The notes below the pieces were generated by a model. The model worked only from the letters and a program-made list of their open reading frames with translations. It searched no databases and had not been told where the DNA came from. The translations under genes were made by a program, and so were the position numbers. A stretch of 64,000 nt of DNA, taken from contig NZ_BMLT01000004.1 in assembly GCF_014645375.1 (NCBI RefSeq), positions 306,734 through 370,733 of the forward strand, written 5' to 3'. Source of the stretch: Marinobacterium nitratireducens (GTDB lineage: Bacteria > Pseudomonadota > Gammaproteobacteria > Pseudomonadales > Balneatricaceae). This document shows positions 45,878-54,773 of the stretch, piece after piece. The stretch's first letter is position 1; each line of letters starts with the position of its first letter.

Positions 45878-48154
45878 ATGTTCCAATCGCTATCGACGCT
45901 GACGTCGCTGGTACAGGAAATATCCCGCGCCGAGAATGCGATCGCGGCGATGCATCAGATCGTCATCAAGCTCACCGAGATTTTCGAGGTGCCGGTGTGC
46001 AGCCTGTACCTCAAGTCGGCATCGCAGCAACGGCTGGTTCTGGCCGCCACCGAGGGGCTGGCGCCGGACTCGGTCGGCCGTGTCAGCCTGGCGTTGAACG
46101 AGGGTCTGGTCGGCAAGATCGGCCGCACGCTGCACCCGCTCAACCTTGCCGACGCCCCGACGCACGACAAGTTCGTCTATATCCCGGAAACGCACGAGGC
46201 GCCTTATCATCAGTTCATGGGCGTGCCACTGATACACCTGCGCGAGCTGATCGGCGTACTGGTGATCCAGGGTACGGTGCAGGAAAAGTTCAGCCGTGAG
46301 GCCGAAGCCTTCATGGTGACCATCGCCAGCCAGCTGGCAGGCACACTGCAGTCGATTCAGCGCTCCGGCGACTGGCTGCCGCAGGGACCGACGGCATTCG
46401 AGCACAACCGTCATGCCGGCGTACGCGCAGCCCCGGGGATTGCCTGCGGCCATCTCGAGGTGTTGCACCTCAATCTCAGCCTGCAGGACATTACCGAGGA
46501 GCGCAGTACCGACGCCGAGGCGGAACTCGCGCGCTTCGATACCGCCGTCGAACGGCTGGAAGAGGAACTGACCCTGGGCGCGTCACGCCTGGGCGACAAT
46601 CTGCCGTCCGACGTGTCGAACCTGTTCGCGGTCTACCTGATGATGCTGCAGAGCCCGGAGCTGCGCGATGCCGTGGTTCGGCACATCCGCCTGGGCTCCA
46701 CCGCTCCCTGGGCGCTGCGCGAGAGCAGCCGGGAGCTGGCCGCGCATTTCGACAACGCCGAAGACCCCTACATACGCGCCCGCGGCGAGGATATCCGCAA
46801 TATCGGCAACCGCCTGCTGCGGCACATGCTGAGCAAAAAGCCCCTCGGCAACGGCAATGAACGTCGCGACCTGCTGCTGGCCGGCGACCTGATCAGCATC
46901 GCCGACCTTTCGGTCTACCATCCCGAGCAGATCAAGGGCATCATCTGCACCGGCGGGTCGGCGCTGTCGCACACCGGCATCGTCGCCAACGCCCTCGGCA
47001 TTCCGGCGGTGATGGGCGTTACCGGGCTGGACCTGAAAAATCACGACGGCCAGCTGGCGATCATCGACGGCTATCGCGGCGAATGCATCACCACGCCGTC
47101 CGACGCCATGATCAACGAGTATCGCCGCCTGCAGAGCGCCGACGAGCAGTTCATCGACCAGCTCGCGAGCCTGCGCGATCTGCCCGCCGAAACCCTCGAC
47201 GGCGTGCGCGTCCAGCTGCTGACCAACACCGGCCTGCTGGCCGACGTCACCCCCGGACGCAAGAACGGCGCCGAAGGCGTCGGCCTCTACCGCTCGGAAA
47301 TCCCCTTCATGCTGCACGAGAGCTTCCCCACCGAAGACGAGCAGTACGAGGTCTACCGCCAGGTGCTGGACGCCTACGCGCCGCTGCCGGTATCGATGCG
47401 CACCCTCGATATCGGCGGCGACAAACAGCTGCCCTATTTCGAAATCCGCGAGGAAAACCCCTTTCTCGGCTGGCGCGGCATCCGCTTCACCTTGGACAAC
47501 ACCTCGCTGCTGGTGACGCAGCTGCGCGCCATGCTGCGGGCCAACGCCGAAATCGGCAACCTGCGACTGCTGATTCCGATGGTCAGCCGGGTCGACGAAC
47601 TGCAGACCTTCATGCATATCGTCGAGGACACCCTGGAGGAGCTGGCGTCGGAAGACTGTCCGGTCGCACGCCCGCCGATCGGCATGATGGTGGAGGTCCC
47701 CTCGGCGCTGCTGCTGCTGCCACGCATGCTGCCGCTGGTGGACTTCGTGTCGATCGGCTCCAACGACCTGACCCAGTACCTGCTGGCGGTCGATCGCAAC
47801 AACCCCAAGGTCGCGGCACTGTTCGACAACCTCAACCCGGCGATGCTGGTGGCGCTCGAGCAGATCGTCAGCCACTGCGAGGCCAGCGGCACCCCGCTGT
47901 CGCTGTGCGGCGAGATGGCGGCCGACCCGGCGGCGGTCCTGCTGCTGGTGGGACTGGGACTGCGCACCCTAAGCCTCAGCGCGCACAGTATTCCCAAGAT
48001 CAAGTGGCTGATACGGTCGATCGAGAGCAGCTCCGCCCGCAATCTGCTGCAGCGGGCGCTGCAGTTCAACAACGAGGCCGAGATCCGCGAACTGCTCGGC
48101 GCCGAACTCAGGCGCCTGGGTTTGAAGAACCTCACAGGACCCGAGCCGGGCTAG
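45878..48154 (+). CDS. ptsP: Nitrogen-type phosphoenolpyruvate-protein phosphotransferase (EI-Ntr)
   Basis: A 758-residue protein with an N-terminal GAF domain (~15-160) and an enzyme I module. The phosphorylated histidine is His365 in CTGGSALSHTGIVANALGIP; the PEP-binding barrel shows NGAEGVGLYRSEIPFM, FRTLDIGGDK-like MRTLDIGGDKQLPYFEIREE, and SLCGEMAADP with the catalytic Cys. It phosphorylates NPr, which regulates PTS-Ntr targets in nitrogen and potassium control. In E. coli it follows rppH; that gene is absent here. Confidence 0.95.
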   Translation: MFQSLSTLTSLVQEISRAENAIAAMHQIVIKLTEIFEVPVCSLYLKSASQQRLVLAATEGLAPDSVGRVSLALNEGLVGKIGRTLHPLNLADAPTHDKFVYIPETHEAPYHQFMGVPLIHLRELIGVLVIQGTVQEKFSREAEAFMVTIASQLAGTLQSIQRSGDWLPQGPTAFEHNRHAGVRAAPGIACGHLEVLHLNLSLQDITEERSTDAEAELARFDTAVERLEEELTLGASRLGDNLPSDVSNLFAVYLMMLQSPELRDAVVRHIRLGSTAPWALRESSRELAAHFDNAEDPYIRARGEDIRNIGNRLLRHMLSKKPLGNGNERRDLLLAGDLISIADLSVYHPEQIKGIICTGGSALSHTGIVANALGIPAVMGVTGLDLKNHDGQLAIIDGYRGECITTPSDAMINEYRRLQSADEQFIDQLASLRDLPAETLDGVRVQLLTNTGLLADVTPGRKNGAEGVGLYRSEIPFMLHESFPTEDEQYEVYRQVLDAYAPLPVSMRTLDIGGDKQLPYFEIREENPFLGWRGIRFTLDNTSLLVTQLRAMLRANAEIGNLRLLIPMVSRVDELQTFMHIVEDTLEELASEDCPVARPPIGMMVEVPSALLLLPRMLPLVDFVSIGSNDLTQYLLAVDRNNPKVAALFDNLNPAMLVALEQIVSHCEASGTPLSLCGEMAADPAAVLLLVGLGLRTLSLSAHSIPKIKWLIRSIESSSARNLLQRALQFNNEAEIRELLGAELRRLGLKNLTGPEPG

Positions 48155-48258
48155 CGACTGAGGCGTTTTCGCAATCGCTGAAGTCGCGCCCACTGGCATG
48201 CGCACGTGCCAATGAATGCTGTACAGACGGTGTAAAAGCACCGACACTTTCGCAAGGA

Positions 48259-48325
48259 ACCTGCGAACAGATCCCATCGGGTCTCTTCGCGCCCATCAGG
48301 CCTCATTGCGGGCACGTTCGCAGGC
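48259..48325. repeat. CCTGCGAA-bounded intergenic element, copy B
   Basis: ACCTGCGAAC ... GTTCGCAGG inverted ends enclose a segment matching 20626-20652 at 24 of 27 bases (48260-48286). It lies between ptsP and the next gene. Confidence 0.5.
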
Positions 48326-48358
48326 TCCCCAATACCCGTCAGTGTACCGGAGCCATGG

Positions 48359-50347
48359 ATGCAGACCCTGACCGAAAACCAGATTCTCGAACGTATTCAC
48401 AGTCGCACTCCGTTCAACGCCCGTCTTCGCGATGGTTCGCTCTGCATCCGCGTCGACGAATATCTGCCGCTGATCTGCACCGCCTTCCACGCCGGCACCC
48501 GGCTGCAGGCCGACAGCCAGGCGCGCCTGGCCATCGATGACAGCCAGCGCATGCAGCTCGAGGACCGCGGCAGCGACTGGCTCATCGAGCTGATGCCGAT
48601 CACCCTGTGCGCCCAGGATTCCCGCCTCGAGTACGACCTCGGCCAGCCGCTGAAAAAATCCCTGCGCAGCGAGATCAGCGGGCTGCCGCTATGGCAGCGT
48701 CCGCCAACCAAGACCATGCATCGGCGCGGCGAGGAGCGGCACCAGCGCATCTACCGCATTCTCGACGCACTGCTATGGGCGCTGGAAGAGGATCATCGCC
48801 ACGTGGTGCTGTTCGATATCCACAGCTGCCCGTTCGAGGAGATGCGCGATGGCCAGAACAAGATCAACATCGCCGTCGACGATATCGAGGGCGATCAGTG
48901 GCAACCGCTGCTCAAGCGCCTGCAGCGACGCCTTGGCGAGATCGAACTGCCGAACCTCGCCAATCGCGTCAGCTTCGGCGAACGCCAGCACGGCGGCGGT
49001 TACACCGCCAGCCATGTCAGCGAACATCACGGCAGCGCCCTGACCATACCGATCGAGATCCAGAAAGTGTTTCTCGACCCCGGCAGCGGCCAGCCCTACC
49101 CGATGGTCGTCAATGCCCTGCAGCACGGGCTGCACGAGGTGCTGTTCGAAACCACCGCCGACGCCAGCCGCACCTTTCCCGGCCGCTCGCTCAGACGCAA
49201 CGATCTGTTGCCGGCGGAACTGCCGCCCGAGGTGCTGCTGGTCGACCGCGAACTCAAGAAGCTCGCCCGCGGACTGGAAACGCTGCTCTACATCAACCCG
49301 ATCAACATGCCCGGCGAGCAGCGCCGCTTTCTCAAATCCCAGGGGCGCCAGGCGCCGCGCTTTCGCTACCGGCAGCTGCGCATCGACCCCTACGCCCACC
49401 GCGAAAAACTCTACCGCCTGCCGGTCGACGCCATCCGCGATCCCTCGCTGCGCCAGCTCTACCGCCAGGTCATCGACGCCCTCGCCGAGCGCATCGACCT
49501 GCTGGTGAGCATCGGCACCGACAGTTTTCTCTACAACTCACTGCGCTATTACGGCGAACCGACGCCGGGCGAACTGGCCAACGCCCGCTTCCTGCTGCAC
49601 GCCGCCGACCGCCCCGAGGAGCTCAACGGCGAGGAACTCAACTCCAAGGAGATGGTGCCCCGCTTCCAGCAGCTGGCCAACGACTGGGGGCTGAAGTGCA
49701 AGGTCGAGCTGTCCGACCGCCTGGTCGCCGCGGCGATGGTGAACAACGGCCGCAAGGCACTGCTGGTACGCCGCTCCGCGAAGGTCTCGCCGGTGGAGCT
49801 TCACGCCCTGGCGCATCACGAGCTGGGGGTGCACATGACCACCTCGCTCAACGCCAAGCTGCAACCGCTGGAGGTATTTTCCCTGGGACTGCCCGGCGCC
49901 ACCCATACCCAGGAGGGGCTGGCGATCTTCAGCGAGTACCTGTCCGGCAACCTCACGCTCAAGCGTCTGCAGAGCCTGGCGTTACGGGTGATCTCCGTCG
50001 ACCTGATGATCCGCTATGGCGATTTCTGCCGCACCTGGCGCACCCTGGTGGAGGACTACGACGTCGACCGGGAGGAAGCCTTCCGCATCTGCACCCGCGT
50101 CCATCGCGGCGGCGGGTTCACCAAGGACCATCTCTATCTCAGCGGTTTCCGCGACGCCCTGCAGCTTTATCGCAGCCGCGATATCCGCGGCCTGTTCATC
50201 GGCAAGACCGGCTTCGAGTTCATCGACCTGATCGACGACCTGCTGGCCCGGGAACTGCTGACGCCGCCGAAGCACCTGCCGATCTGCCTCGAGCAGCCGG
50301 GCCAGTCCGCGCCGGAACTCGATTACCTGGTGTCCTGCATACGCTGA
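48359..50347 (+). CDS. Fused N-formylglutamate-amidohydrolase-like / DUF1704 (QEGLA motif) protein
   Basis: A 662-residue two-domain protein. The N-terminal ~270 residues resemble N-formylglutamate amidohydrolase: HVVLFDIHSCPFEEMRDG (residues 148-165) and HGGGYTASHVSEHHG (211-225). The C-terminal domain (~295-640) is the DUF1704/TIGR02421 family, with an HExxxH zinc-protease motif (His487-Glu488-Leu-Gly-Val-His492) and the QEGLA motif at 518-522. This family is named after flavohaemoglobin expression in bacteria; eukaryotic relatives (MATCAP) are carboxypeptidases. So it is probably a metallo-hydrolase or peptidase; substrate unknown. GGAG precedes the ATG. Confidence 0.8.
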   Translation: MQTLTENQILERIHSRTPFNARLRDGSLCIRVDEYLPLICTAFHAGTRLQADSQARLAIDDSQRMQLEDRGSDWLIELMPITLCAQDSRLEYDLGQPLKKSLRSEISGLPLWQRPPTKTMHRRGEERHQRIYRILDALLWALEEDHRHVVLFDIHSCPFEEMRDGQNKINIAVDDIEGDQWQPLLKRLQRRLGEIELPNLANRVSFGERQHGGGYTASHVSEHHGSALTIPIEIQKVFLDPGSGQPYPMVVNALQHGLHEVLFETTADASRTFPGRSLRRNDLLPAELPPEVLLVDRELKKLARGLETLLYINPINMPGEQRRFLKSQGRQAPRFRYRQLRIDPYAHREKLYRLPVDAIRDPSLRQLYRQVIDALAERIDLLVSIGTDSFLYNSLRYYGEPTPGELANARFLLHAADRPEELNGEELNSKEMVPRFQQLANDWGLKCKVELSDRLVAAAMVNNGRKALLVRRSAKVSPVELHALAHHELGVHMTTSLNAKLQPLEVFSLGLPGATHTQEGLAIFSEYLSGNLTLKRLQSLALRVISVDLMIRYGDFCRTWRTLVEDYDVDREEAFRICTRVHRGGGFTKDHLYLSGFRDALQLYRSRDIRGLFIGKTGFEFIDLIDDLLARELLTPPKHLPICLEQPGQSAPELDYLVSCIR

Positions 50348-50930
50348 CTTCGACGGTCGGTGAGGCGGATGGAGCACGCGATGCAGGAGCGGACCCAACA
50401 TCCGTGCCCACCGAATCCAATCAACCTGCAGCGCATAGTCATGCTTTTGTAGGTTGGGTCCAGCGACGAAGTCGCGTAACCCAACGCCCGCTCTGCCACC
50501 TGAAACGAATCGATCTGCTATACGATCGATATGATGGGGTGCGCATAGTCATGCTTTTGTAGGTTGGGTCCAGCGACGAAGTCGCGTAACCCAACGCCCG
50601 CTCTGCCACCTGAAACGAATCGATCTGCTATACGATCGATATGACGGGGTGCGCATAGTCATGCTTATGTAGGTTGGGTCCAGCGACGAAGTCGCGTAAC
50701 CCAACGCCCGCTCTGCCACCTGAAACGAATCGATCTGCGATACGATCGATATGACGGGGTGCGCATAGTCATGCTTTTGTAGGTTGGGTCCAGCGACGAA
50801 GTCGCGTAACCCAACGCCCGCTCCGCCACCTGAACCGAATCGATCTGCAATACGATCGATATGACGGGGCCGCGATGCCCGCGCCGCGAGGCCAATCTTC
50901 ACCCGCCTGCCATGCATCGCTTGTCCCATC
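50348..50930. other. Gene-free region holding the 110-bp repeat array
   Basis: Nearly 600 bp between the DUF1704 fusion and the amidotransferase-like gene. The only content I can support is the four-unit tandem array; no gene reads through it. Confidence 0.8.
50431..50870. repeat. Four tandem 110-bp repeats with an internal palindrome
   Basis: Units begin at 50431, 50541, 50651 and 50761, each exactly 110 bp and differing at only a few bases (for example ATGCTTTTGT versus ATGCTTATGT). Each holds the palindrome GTAGGTTGGGTCCAGCGAC...GTCGCGTAACCCAAC and a second one around ATCGAT...ATCGAT. 110 is not a multiple of 3, so it is not coding. No leader or unique spacers, hence not CRISPR. Confidence 0.95.
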
Positions 50931-51671
50931 CTACAACCCGTCTTCGATCTGACTCCAGAGTATGACCGGCGGCACCCGCTCGAGGATCTCGGCGCCGCGT
51001 ATCATCAGCACCTCGCCGGGCTCGATCGGCTGCCAGTCACCGCTGCGCTGCGGCCGCGAGGCCACGCGCAGCTCCCCTGCCCCCGCACTGACGAATAGCC
51101 CCGACAAGTCGGTATCGTCGGCGCGGTGATGGCCGTGGACGAACAGCAGTTCACTGTCACAGTAGAGGAAATTGGCAAGCCCGAGCGGGCGCATGCGTGC
51201 GGCAAAGTCGGTGACCACCGCCAGCCTCACCTCGGGCAGCGGCTTGCCGTCCTGCCAGAGGGCACGCATGCGCGCCATCAGCACGCAGAAGGCGCGTTCG
51301 GCGACCGTATCCCCGATCGGGGCATAGGGCGAGGTCGGGTACTTGCGTCCGTCGTCCAGCCCGGCGAGGCTGCCTTCGAAAACGAACAGATGGCTGCGTC
51401 CCTCCAGCTCCCGGGCGAACGGCTGACTGTCCGCCAGCTCAGCATCGGCTGCGGGCAGGCTGCGGCGCAGCAACAGCAGGCGGCAGTCGCGCCGGTAACG
51501 CTGGAGAAAGTGCTCGATCAGCCCGGCACTGTGCACATCCCGTATCAGCAGGGCATCGGCACCGTCGTAGCATGCCAGCCCCTGGGCCGGCATGTCCCCG
51601 ACCGGGCCTGAAATGGACTCGGGACCAACGGGGGCCGCCAGATCCCTGGACAAGGCGAATAAAGTAGACAT
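50931..51671 (-). CDS. Degenerate class II glutamine amidotransferase homologue
   Basis: A 246-residue protein that aligns by eye with the YafJ-type enzyme at 18044-18841: MSTLFALS to [18 protein letters not shown] to [27 protein letters not shown] to [18 protein letters not shown], and LANFLYCDSELLFVHG to [15 protein letters not shown]. The catalytic Cys2 is replaced by Ser and the oxyanion Asn-Gly by Glu-Gly, so ordinary amidotransferase activity is unlikely unless Ser acts as nucleophile. No stop or frameshift; probably expressed. Function unknown. Confidence 0.7.
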   Translation of the reverse strand: MSTLFALSRDLAAPVGPESISGPVGDMPAQGLACYDGADALLIRDVHSAGLIEHFLQRYRRDCRLLLLRRSLPAADAELADSQPFARELEGRSHLFVFEGSLAGLDDGRKYPTSPYAPIGDTVAERAFCVLMARMRALWQDGKPLPEVRLAVVTDFAARMRPLGLANFLYCDSELLFVHGHHRADDTDLSGLFVSAGAGELRVASRPQRSGDWQPIEPGEVLMIRGAEILERVPPVILWSQIEDGL

Positions 51672-51783
51672 AGAGGCCAGTCAGCAGTGTGAGATCGACA
51701 GTATAAGGCAAGTCAACCGAGGGAAGTTGACAGTATACAGAAGCGCCCGCGAAGCAAGCGCACCCTTAGCGGTAAACTCAACC

Positions 51784-51804
51784 CTGTTAACTCATAACTG
51801 TTAA
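51784..51804. repeat. CTGTTAA heptamers abutting the aldehyde dehydrogenase stop
   Basis: CTGTTAA, CTCATAA, CTGTTAA in 7-bp phase; the last unit covers the stop codon of the minus-strand gene that ends at 51801. Confidence 0.6.
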
Positions 51805-53165
51805 CTATCTTTACTCTTGCTGATCACCCGCAGCTGGCAGAACTGGTGAAAACCTTCCACCGATCCGTGATAACCGTAACCGCTCTGCCGGGCGCCGACC
51901 CAGGGGCACTCGACAGTGCCGAAACAGCTCTTGTTGACACCGATCATACCGGCACCCAGGTGTCGCGCCACCTGCCAGGCCTGCTCTTCGTCCTCGCCGA
52001 ACACCACCGCACCCAGGCCGTAGTCGGTATCATTCGCCAGTCGCAACGCCTCGTCGATGCCATCAAAGGCCTGAATGCACATCACCGGCCCAAAGGTCTC
52101 GTCGCGCATGATCGCCATGTCCGGGGTGCAGTCTGCAAGAATGGTCGGCTTTATATACCGCGGGGGATGATCGTCATCACCGTAGAGCCGGCGTGCACCG
52201 GCCGCGAGCGCGGCGGCGATCTGGTCGAGTACGTGCTGGCGCTGACGCTCGTGGATCATGGGCCCGAGGCGCGCCCGGGCATCGTGCCAGGGCCCCAGGC
52301 TGTAGCCGTCCGCCAGCCGGACCACGCGCTGCTCGAAGCAGGTCGCGACCTGGCGGTCGACATAAACCCGTTCGGTGGAGACGCAGGCCTGACCCGAGTT
52401 TTCGAAACTGCTGGCGCAGGCGAATTCCGCCGCGGCGTCGAGATCCGCATCATCCAGCACCAGCAGCGGATCCTTGCCGCCCAATTCCAGCATCAGGCGC
52501 TTGAGGCCCGGCGCCGACCTCGCCATGATGTCCCGTCCGGCCTCCCTGGAGCCGGTAAAGGCCACCATGTTGATATCGGCCTCGACCAGCGACCGCCCCT
52601 GTTGTTCCGCGCCCTGCACCACCTGCAGTACATTGCGCGGCAAAAAGCGGTTTAGCAGCTCAGCGTAAGCCTGGCCGGTCAGGGGCGTTTCCTCGGACGG
52701 CTTGAACAGCACGGTGTTGCCGCACAAAAGCGCCGGCAACAGCATCCACTGCGGCATCGACATCGGATAATTCCAGGGACTTATCACCGCGCAAACGCCC
52801 AGGGGATCGTAATACACCGTCGAGGCCGTATCCTCGTCAGCGCTCAGGCGAGGCTGCAGCGCCGCCAGCGCCTGCTTGACCCTGGGCGCTATCGACGCGG
52901 CACAGAAGCGGACTTCGCCGATCCCCTTGCGCAACGGCTTGCCCATTTCCTGACTGAGCAGCTCGCCCAGTTCCGGAGCCTCGTCCTCCAGCGCCCGGGC
53001 CGCCTGAAGCAGGCAGTGACCGCGCTCCTCTACGCTCAGGTGGCTCCACTCGACCTGCGCGTCGCGCGCCGCACAGACCATGGCGGGTATCGCCTCGAGT
53101 GGCGTGGTGGGTACTTCCCCTACCGGCTCGCCGGTGGCCGGATTGAGGGAGATCAGATAGCTCAT
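51801..53165 (-). CDS. NAD(P)-dependent aldehyde dehydrogenase (succinate-semialdehyde dehydrogenase-like)
   Basis: A 454-residue ALDH. Catalytic residues visible: Asn132 (SPWNYPMSMPQWMLLPAL), Glu227 in LMLELGGKDPLLVLDDADLD, and Cys261 in FENSGQACVSTERVYVD; GSREAGRDI marks the cofactor site. It oxidises an aldehyde to an acid. Similarity is to the short GabD-like group, but the substrate cannot be assigned. Alone; the class II homologue 130 bp away is transcribed in the same direction. Confidence 0.88.
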   Translation of the reverse strand: MSYLISLNPATGEPVGEVPTTPLEAIPAMVCAARDAQVEWSHLSVEERGHCLLQAARALEDEAPELGELLSQEMGKPLRKGIGEVRFCAASIAPRVKQALAALQPRLSADEDTASTVYYDPLGVCAVISPWNYPMSMPQWMLLPALLCGNTVLFKPSEETPLTGQAYAELLNRFLPRNVLQVVQGAEQQGRSLVEADINMVAFTGSREAGRDIMARSAPGLKRLMLELGGKDPLLVLDDADLDAAAEFACASSFENSGQACVSTERVYVDRQVATCFEQRVVRLADGYSLGPWHDARARLGPMIHERQRQHVLDQIAAALAAGARRLYGDDDHPPRYIKPTILADCTPDMAIMRDETFGPVMCIQAFDGIDEALRLANDTDYGLGAVVFGEDEEQAWQVARHLGAGMIGVNKSCFGTVECPWVGARQSGYGYHGSVEGFHQFCQLRVISKSKDS

Positions 53166-53298
53166 AGCAGCACCTCCGTCAGCCTGACCTTCAGGATAGT
53201 TGCTGCCCGTCGGGCTCGCGACTCTTCACCGACGCTTCACGCGGCAGGCGCTAGGCTGGCCTCGCGATCATGTTCCACCCAGAGGGAGAGACATCGAG

Positions 53299-54045
53299 TT
53301 GACGACATCCGCAGAATCCGCCTCAGTGGCGCTGCCGCGCCCCCAGATAGCTGAAACGAAACACTTCTGGCTGTGGCACGGCCTGCTGCCGCTGCTGGCC
53401 TTTGTTGTGCTGCAGGAGCTGGTGCGGCACTTCGATCTCGACCTGCGCCTGGCGGACGGCTGGTTCCGCCTCCAGGGCAATGCCTGGGCCCTGCGCGACA
53501 ACTGGCTCACATCGGATCTGCTGCATAGCGGCGGCCGCGGGTTCAGCCAGCTGCTGCTGGTGCTGGTACTGGTGCTGCTGGGTCTGACCTGGCCGGTGCG
53601 CCGTCTGGCGGGCTGGCGCCGCGGTCTGGGATACCTCGCCACCGCCGCGCTGACCGGCGTCACCCTGGTCAGCCTCGGCAAGCATTTCAGCGCCCAGGAC
53701 TGCCCCTGGAGCCTGACTCGCTACGGCGGCGACCGGCCCTATCATCCGCTGTTCGATGCCATTTCCGGCGACGGCGGTGGTGGCTGCTTTCCCGCGGGCC
53801 ACGCCAGTGCCGGCTATGCCTGGCTGGCGCTGTATTTCGTCTGCCTGCACTACTGGCCTGCGCGAGCCCGCCTGGCGCTGCTGCCGGGGCTTGCGCTCGG
53901 ATTGGCCTTCGGCGCCGCCCAGCAGTTGCGCGGCGCCCATTTTCTGTCACACGACCTCTGGACCCTGGCGATCTGCTGGTTCAGTTCGCTGTTGTTGTAC
54001 CGCTGGATGCTGATGCCGCATAATCGCGGAATCACCCCGGGTTGA
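53299..54045 (+). CDS. PAP2-family membrane phosphatase
   Basis: A 248-residue protein with ~6 membrane helices. Its phosphatase motifs are GKHFSAQDCPWSL, CFPAGHASAGYAW (the SGH-type motif with PAGH) and RGAHFLSHDLWTLA. The PAP2 fold covers lipid and lipid-A phosphatases (PgpB, LpxE/LpxF types). A TTG at 53299 is the best start I can see (MTTSAESASV); the frame is open further up but runs back towards the dehydrogenase gene. It precedes a response regulator by 42 bp, suggesting an operon controlling envelope phosphates. Confidence 0.8.
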   Translation: MTTSAESASVALPRPQIAETKHFWLWHGLLPLLAFVVLQELVRHFDLDLRLADGWFRLQGNAWALRDNWLTSDLLHSGGRGFSQLLLVLVLVLLGLTWPVRRLAGWRRGLGYLATAALTGVTLVSLGKHFSAQDCPWSLTRYGGDRPYHPLFDAISGDGGGGCFPAGHASAGYAWLALYFVCLHYWPARARLALLPGLALGLAFGAAQQLRGAHFLSHDLWTLAICWFSSLLLYRWMLMPHNRGITPG

Positions 54046-54087
54046 TCACTCCGGGCCCGCAGTCGCAGGGAGAGCAGTGACGCCGTT

Positions 54088-54771
54088 ATGAAAGTGCTGG
54101 TCGCCGACGATGATGCCAATATCCTGGCAGGCATCGCCGATTTTCTGGAATGGCGGGGCATCGAGACCGACTGCGCCACAAACGGCAACCAGGTGCTGGA
54201 GCTGTGCCGGCAAAACCGCTATGACGTCCTGATCCTCGACGTGATGATGCCCCGGCTGGACGGCCTCTCGGCCTGCGAGCGCCTGCGCAGCGAGGGCTGC
54301 AGTACACCGATACTGTTTCTGACCGCGCTCGACACCCTCGACGATAAAATCAGGGGATTTCGCGCCGGCGCCGACGACTACCTGGTCAAGCCCTTCGCGA
54401 TGGCGGAGCTGGTGTGCCGCGTCGAGGCGCTGAGCCACAGGATCTCGCGCCAGAAGCTTCGCCAGCTTTCGTTCGGCCCGCTCGAGCTCGATGTCGAGCA
54501 GGGCACCGCGACCCGCGACGGCGCCCCCCTGGCACTGACGCCACTGACCTTCAGGATTCTCAAGCTACTGGTGGCCCGCGCGCCGGCCATGGTCACGCGC
54601 GAAGAACTCGAGCATGAGCTCTGGGGCTCCGAGCCCCCCGGCAGCGACGCGCTTCGCTCGCACCTCTATCAGCTGCGCATGCAGCTGGACAAACCCTTCT
54701 CCCAACCCATGCTCGAAACCCGACGCGGTGTCGGTTTTCGCCTGGTTGAACCGATGCCGCCCCCGGGCTAA
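54088..54771 (+). CDS. OmpR-family response regulator
   Basis: A 227-residue protein: a receiver domain (acidic pair Asp7-Asp8, phosphoacceptor Asp51 in LILDVMMPRLDG, Lys101 in DDYLVKPFAMAEL) and a C-terminal winged helix (LTPLTFRILKLLVARAPAMV, TRRGVGFRLVEP). It is preceded by the PAP2 gene and followed after 2 nt by its histidine kinase. Resembles ColR/PmrA-like regulators of lipid A modification, a link strengthened by the nearby eptA. Confidence 0.92.
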   Translation: MKVLVADDDANILAGIADFLEWRGIETDCATNGNQVLELCRQNRYDVLILDVMMPRLDGLSACERLRSEGCSTPILFLTALDTLDDKIRGFRAGADDYLVKPFAMAELVCRVEALSHRISRQKLRQLSFGPLELDVEQGTATRDGAPLALTPLTFRILKLLVARAPAMVTREELEHELWGSEPPGSDALRSHLYQLRMQLDKPFSQPMLETRRGVGFRLVEPMPPPG

Positions 54772-54773
54772 CG

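Noticed and set aside
44236..45879. A 547-codon minus-strand frame opposite ndh
   Set aside because: Antisense shadow; NDH-2 motifs are on the plus strand.
50431..50870. CRISPR array
   Set aside because: The units are contiguous 110-bp copies with no unique spacers and no cas genes nearby.
50549..50929. Minus-strand frame reading through the 110-bp repeats
   Set aside because: The repeat length is not a multiple of 3, so the same DNA is read in changing frames; it cannot be a true repeat protein.
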